This document shows positions 34,101-35,000 of a DNA stretch of 35,000 nt, piece by piece. Both the position numbers and the translations under genes were made by a program. Source of the stretch: Tubiluchus corallicola (taxonomy: Eukaryota; Priapulida; Priapulimorpha; Priapulimorphida; Tubiluchidae). A model generated the notes under the pieces. The model was not told the DNA's origin, made no database searches, and worked only from the letters and a program-made list of their open reading frames with translations. The DNA lies in assembly GCA_030141605.1 (NCBI GenBank), contig JAQGDQ010001057.1, positions 1 through 35,000 of the forward strand. Direction: 5' to 3'. Numbering within the stretch: position 1 is the stretch's first letter; every line of letters begins with the position of its first letter.

Positions 34101-34851
34101 ATAGGCGAATACATAATTAAGTCCACATAAAGCAACTGAACTGGTGGTGAAAGATGGCTTTGCATTACCCACATGTCACGTGACAGTTGTAGTTAGGACG
34201 CGGACGCAAAGGTACACTTAACCTTTGACCTACAGCAACTTCACGTGCGCGGAACGAAACTGTGAAAAGGCTTATTACCATCATGGTGTATTACCAAACC
34301 AAATTTCTCTCGTACCTCTGTGACAATTGTCTTCCCGTTACTTTCATCGTACACATACCTCTGTGACAATTGTCTTCCCGTTACTTTCATTGTACACATA
34401 CCTCTGTGACAATAGTCTTCCCGTTACTTTCATTGTACACATACCTCTGTGACAATAGTCTTCCCGTTACTTTCATCGTACACATACCTCTGTGACAATT
34501 GTCTTCCCGTTACTTTCATTATACACATACCTCTGTGACAATTGTCTTCCCGTTACTTTCATTGTACACATATCCTTCAGTACACGGTGTTATCTTGCCA
34601 GAAAAACTGCTGAAGTTCGCGTATTGTTGACAGCCGTCATAATCATCATCATCATCTGGTATAGCCTGGGTGAGATTTATGCCGTCCGGTGTGGCACAGT
34701 GAAAATCGGCCGGCTGTGCTCCCTGAAACGTGATGGCAAACACGTGCCAAGCTTGAACGACGTACCACCAACTAGTAATGGTGAAAATGAAGAACTGCCA
34801 TCTTCCATATTTGCCAAAATCGTTCAAAACGCTGTCGATTGCGTTCTTCAT
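21497..34851 (-). CDS. Gene A: SLC22-family organic ion transporter, 9 coding exons
   Basis: The joined exons are 34531-34851, 33549-33779, 30483-30679, 29412-29645, 25582-25716, 25266-25351, 23948-24059, 22410-22482 and 21497-21745, in total 1638 nt or 545 residues plus stop, the usual size for SLC22. The start at 34851 gives [18 protein letters not shown], which aligns with gene B. Motifs, with approximate residues, are helix 1 (17-40), the Cys-rich extracellular loop (45-110), WDLVCDRS (108), GKLVGA and DLIGRK (MFS motif A, about 128-146), [12 protein letters not shown] (about 253), EIYPTVVR (about 432) and [15 protein letters not shown] (about 490). All introns are GT-AG, all phases agree and there is no stop, so the gene looks functional. 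It should be a 12-helix membrane carrier. The substrate class is not certain: TM11 has Arg where cation transporters have Asp. It lies upstream of gene B in tandem, 1.5 kb apart. Confidence 0.94.
21956..22099. repeat. CA-rich dinucleotide microsatellite
   Basis: A long (ac)n run with acgc and atgc interruptions in gene A intron 8. Cys/Val and His/Thr open frames across it are artefacts. Confidence 0.97.
22100..22230 (+). repeat. Dispersed repeat family D3, copy 2
   Basis: It shares gctgtaggtcaaaggctaag, gtgacatgtgggtaa, aaagccgtctg and ttgttttacgtgga with the copies at 11545 and 34115. Confidence 0.6.
22410..22482 (-). CDS. Gene A exon 8
   Basis: The 73-bp exon lies between TATTTTCAG and GTACGT. 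It encodes [20 protein letters not shown] and the rest of helix 11. It is identical in length to gene B exon 8, with Arg conserved in SSSVAR. Confidence 0.95.
22780..23532 (-). repeat. 137-bp hairpin-bearing tandem array, 5 copies, probably an amplified LINE 3' end
   Basis: Units start near 22850, 22987, 23124, 23261 and 23398. Each contains ggtgagtgt, an inner gaccatacggtc palindrome and acactcacc, which together fold into a long hairpin. The left flank (gaactatgaactatgaattt at 22781) resembles the short-repeat terminus of the LINE 3' end at 7717, so the array looks like a LINE 3' UTR that expanded in place. It lies in gene A intron 7. Confidence 0.85.
23533..23947. other. Gene A intron 7, exon-proximal part
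   Basis: AT-rich. It contains a tRNA B-box-like string (gagttcaaatccc near 23718) without the rest of a tRNA. No gene is seen. Confidence 0.5.
23948..24059 (-). CDS. Gene A exon 7
   Basis: The 112-bp exon lies between TTTGCAG and GTGAGT. It encodes [20 protein letters not shown] and [15 protein letters not shown] (helix 10 plus the E-I-Y-P-T motif). Confidence 0.95.
24093..24557. mobile_element. piggyBac-like MITE with TTAA target sites
   Basis: The element is bounded by TTAA at 24093-24096 and 24554-24557. The ends read ccctttcagtccc and gtgaaaggg, and two sub-terminal palindromes occur (gtatcccacgggatac and gtatcccacgagatac). TTAA plus CCCTTT ends are typical of piggyBac. It has no transposase. 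It lies in gene A intron 6, 33 bp upstream of the exon 7 acceptor in transcription terms. Confidence 0.85.
24650..25135 (-). repeat. Dispersed repeat family D2, copy 2
   Basis: Inverted relative to the copy at 10433-11165, with the same ordered motifs (see there). It sits in gene A intron 6, while the other copy sits in gene B intron 7, so these are separate insertions and not relics of the gene duplication. Confidence 0.8.
25266..25351 (-). CDS. Gene A exon 6
   Basis: The 86-bp exon lies between CATTTCAG and GTAAGC. It encodes [20 protein letters not shown] and CLLFIPRET (the loop 8-9 motif and helix 9). Confidence 0.95.
25582..25716 (-). CDS. Gene A exon 5
   Basis: The 135-bp exon lies between TTTGCAG and GTAAGC. 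It encodes [19 protein letters not shown], then [15 protein letters not shown] and AQICAER (helices 7 and 8). It is too short to stand out as an open frame but fits gene B exon 5 residue for residue. Confidence 0.95.
25916..27240. repeat. 49-bp minisatellite array, about 27 copies
   Basis: The unit runs gtgaagatatgttcctaagt, tacttctggaaacttgtagt, tagtaccag. Variants alternate between tagtaccag and tagtagcag in its first half. It lies in gene A intron 4, 200 bp upstream of the exon 5 acceptor, and does not include exon sequence. Confidence 0.96.
27241..27547. other. Gene A intron 4 segment with a hairpin
   Basis: No gene is seen. A gaggcagtg/cgctgcctc inverted repeat near 27364-27394 resembles the 3' UTR hairpins of the LINE remnants, which makes this a possible but weak LINE tail. 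Confidence 0.4.
27548..28014 (+). mobile_element. hAT-type MITE (copy 2), right end partly deleted
   Basis: The element runs 27548-28006, starting caggggtgtgcaaatt and ending tttgcactcccctg. The flanks ctctatac and ctctagat are an imperfect 8-bp duplication (6 of 8). It is nearly the same sequence as 32901-33402 but lacks the stretch before the right end. The open frame at 27826-28044 is part of this repeat and not a gene. Confidence 0.88.
28015..28490. other. Gene A intron 4 segment, possible LINE tail
   Basis: It starts with gtaagtcataagtcattta, a short-repeat end like those of the LINE 3' termini at 7717 and 22781. No coding part is recognised. Confidence 0.35.
28495..28880. repeat. 53-bp minisatellite with internal deletions, 8 copies
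   Basis: The unit runs tgtgcctgtgtaaaggcatg, tctttgctcgtgtggttgct, ggctgctgatgtt. Four copies have lost part of the ggctgctgatgtt end. tgcct-gtgtaa-aggca is an inverted repeat in each unit. Open frames on both strands are repeat artefacts. Confidence 0.95.
28954..29391. mobile_element. hAT-type MITE (CAGKGCCTATTTCA family)
   Basis: The element runs 28962-29383 (422 bp), starting cagtgcctatttca and ending tgaaataggccctg. The 8-bp flanks ctaattac and ctaattat match at 7 of 8. The interior is G-rich and C-rich near the ends (aggcccggggaagtgggg; cccacttcccccc), with a GA-rich run at 29215-29262. It ends 21 bp from the gene A exon 4 donor. Confidence 0.85.
29412..29645 (-). CDS. Gene A exon 4
   Basis: The 234-bp exon lies between TGTTACAG and GTAAAG. 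It encodes [20 protein letters not shown], a Lys/Glu-rich loop ([10 protein letters not shown]) and [20 protein letters not shown] into helix 7. The Trp codon at its end is split. Confidence 0.95.
29646..30482. other. Gene A intron 3
   Basis: AT-rich intron with no array, mobile element or gene recognised. The gene B counterpart is filled by the 53-bp donor array. Confidence 0.6.
30483..30679 (-). CDS. Gene A exon 3
   Basis: The 197-bp exon lies between TTTTTCAG and GTAAGAG. It encodes [35 protein letters not shown] and [13 protein letters not shown] (helices 4 to 6). Confidence 0.95.
30915..31068. repeat. 76-bp tandem duplication
   Basis: Copies begin ccgggaaagattcag at 30915 and 30991, in gene A intron 2. 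Confidence 0.9.
31075..31535. repeat. 60-bp imperfect minisatellite, about 8 copies
   Basis: The unit runs ttaaagtgataactacagac, ataacacataatataaatca, cacacagaacaccttggatg, with small deletions. It lies in gene A intron 2. Confidence 0.92.
31536..32892. other. Gene A intron 2, unique part
   Basis: AT-rich sequence of more than 1 kb. No exon, known element or RNA gene is recognised. The short frame at 32012-32212 shows no family motif. Confidence 0.5.
32893..33410 (+). mobile_element. hAT-type MITE (copy 3), complete
   Basis: The element runs 32901-33402 (502 bp), starting caggggtgtgcaaatt and ending aatttgcacacccctg. The 8-bp flanks ctttaaac and ctttaaag match at 7 of 8. It has the same orientation as, and close similarity to, copy 2 at 27548. 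It has no transposase. Confidence 0.92.
33549..33779 (-). CDS. Gene A exon 2
   Basis: The 231-bp, phase 0 exon lies between CTTTTAG and GTGAGT. It encodes [39 protein letters not shown] (MFS motif A) and [17 protein letters not shown]. Confidence 0.96.
33780..34315. other. Gene A intron 1, with D3 repeat copies
   Basis: A partial D3 copy lies at about 33899-33960 (tgcagttgctgtagatc, ggttaagtgtgcc). A longer D3 copy on the minus strand lies at 34115-34290, with acatgtcacgtgacagttgt and gtgaaaaggcttatta. Confidence 0.6.
34316..34573 (-). repeat. 43-bp tandem array of the gene A exon 1 splice donor, 6 copies
   Basis: Units start at 34316, 34359, 34402, 34445, 34488 and 34531, exactly 43 bp apart. 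Each holds the last exon 1 codons ([13 protein letters not shown]) and the donor GAG|GTATGTG. The true donor is the one at 34531, joined to the full exon; five copies follow in intron 1. Reading past the true donor gives V-C-V-stop. The palindrome gacaattgtc is in four of the units, while two have gacaatagtc. Confidence 0.97.
34531..34851 (-). CDS. Gene A exon 1 (N-terminus)
   Basis: The start [18 protein letters not shown] leads into helix 1 ([17 protein letters not shown]). The extracellular loop has Cys in [13 protein letters not shown] and ITPCTEG, an acidic run (DDDDDYD) and possible N-glycosylation sites NLTQ, NFSS and NESN. The 3' end lies inside the 43-bp array. Confidence 0.95.
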
Positions 34852-35000
34852 CGCTGTCAGTATTCACAGCTATGAGTATCTGTTTACATTATAGATAATA
34901 CTGCGTAGCTTTTGACACTACTTGTACACTGCTCGCTACATATACCAATATTTACCTGGTGAAATGTACATAAAACGTGCACTGGGTTCATCGCCAGAAA
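34852..35000. other. Gene A 5' flank at the window edge
   Basis: Only 149 bp are available. No clear core promoter element could be called. Confidence 0.4.

Overview
The window is from an animal nuclear genome, probably an invertebrate; the phylum cannot be fixed from the sequence. It is AT-rich, its genes are split by GT-AG introns, and it holds LINE, hAT, piggyBac and pogo-type remnants plus a very high density of minisatellites. There is no bacterial or organellar gene organisation.

The core is a tandem pair of paralogous SLC22-type (organic ion transporter, major facilitator superfamily) genes, both on the minus strand. The right-hand gene A has nine coding exons between 34851 and 21497 and encodes 545 residues. 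The left-hand gene B has nine coding exons between 19954 and 6842 and encodes 547 residues. I rebuilt every exon by reading splice sites. Five of the nine exon pairs have identical lengths (231, 197, 135, 86 and 73 bp), all intron phases match, and both reading frames close without a stop. On the plus strand at the left, tail-to-tail with gene B, lies one uracil-DNA glycosylase (UNG) exon at 4344-4522; no other UNG exon is recognisable in the window.

Layout: 1-1626, a 32-bp satellite; 2226-2812, a pogo-like remnant; 3831-4522, a 94-bp array running into the UNG exon; 4787-5913, a 71-bp array; 6136-6568, a hAT MITE; 6842-19954, gene B with arrays of 142, 46, 31, 29, 81 and 53 bp, a LINE 3' end and a hAT MITE in its introns; 19955-21496, the intergenic region; 21497-34851, gene A with arrays of 137, 49, 53, 76, 60 and 43 bp, three hAT MITEs, one piggyBac-like MITE and other repeats in its introns.

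The most unusual signal is that four separate minisatellites reach into or start at an exon-intron junction. They are the UNG exon acceptor (94 bp x 6), gene B exon 5 acceptor (81 bp x 10), gene B exon 3 donor (53 bp x about 19) and gene A exon 1 donor (43 bp x 6). In three of them each unit carries a copy of the splice site with adjoining coding sequence, so one real site sits beside many decoys. For those three, use of a decoy runs into an in-frame stop almost at once. Many of the arrays here also have a small inverted repeat in the unit, which suggests a shared hairpin-linked amplification process.
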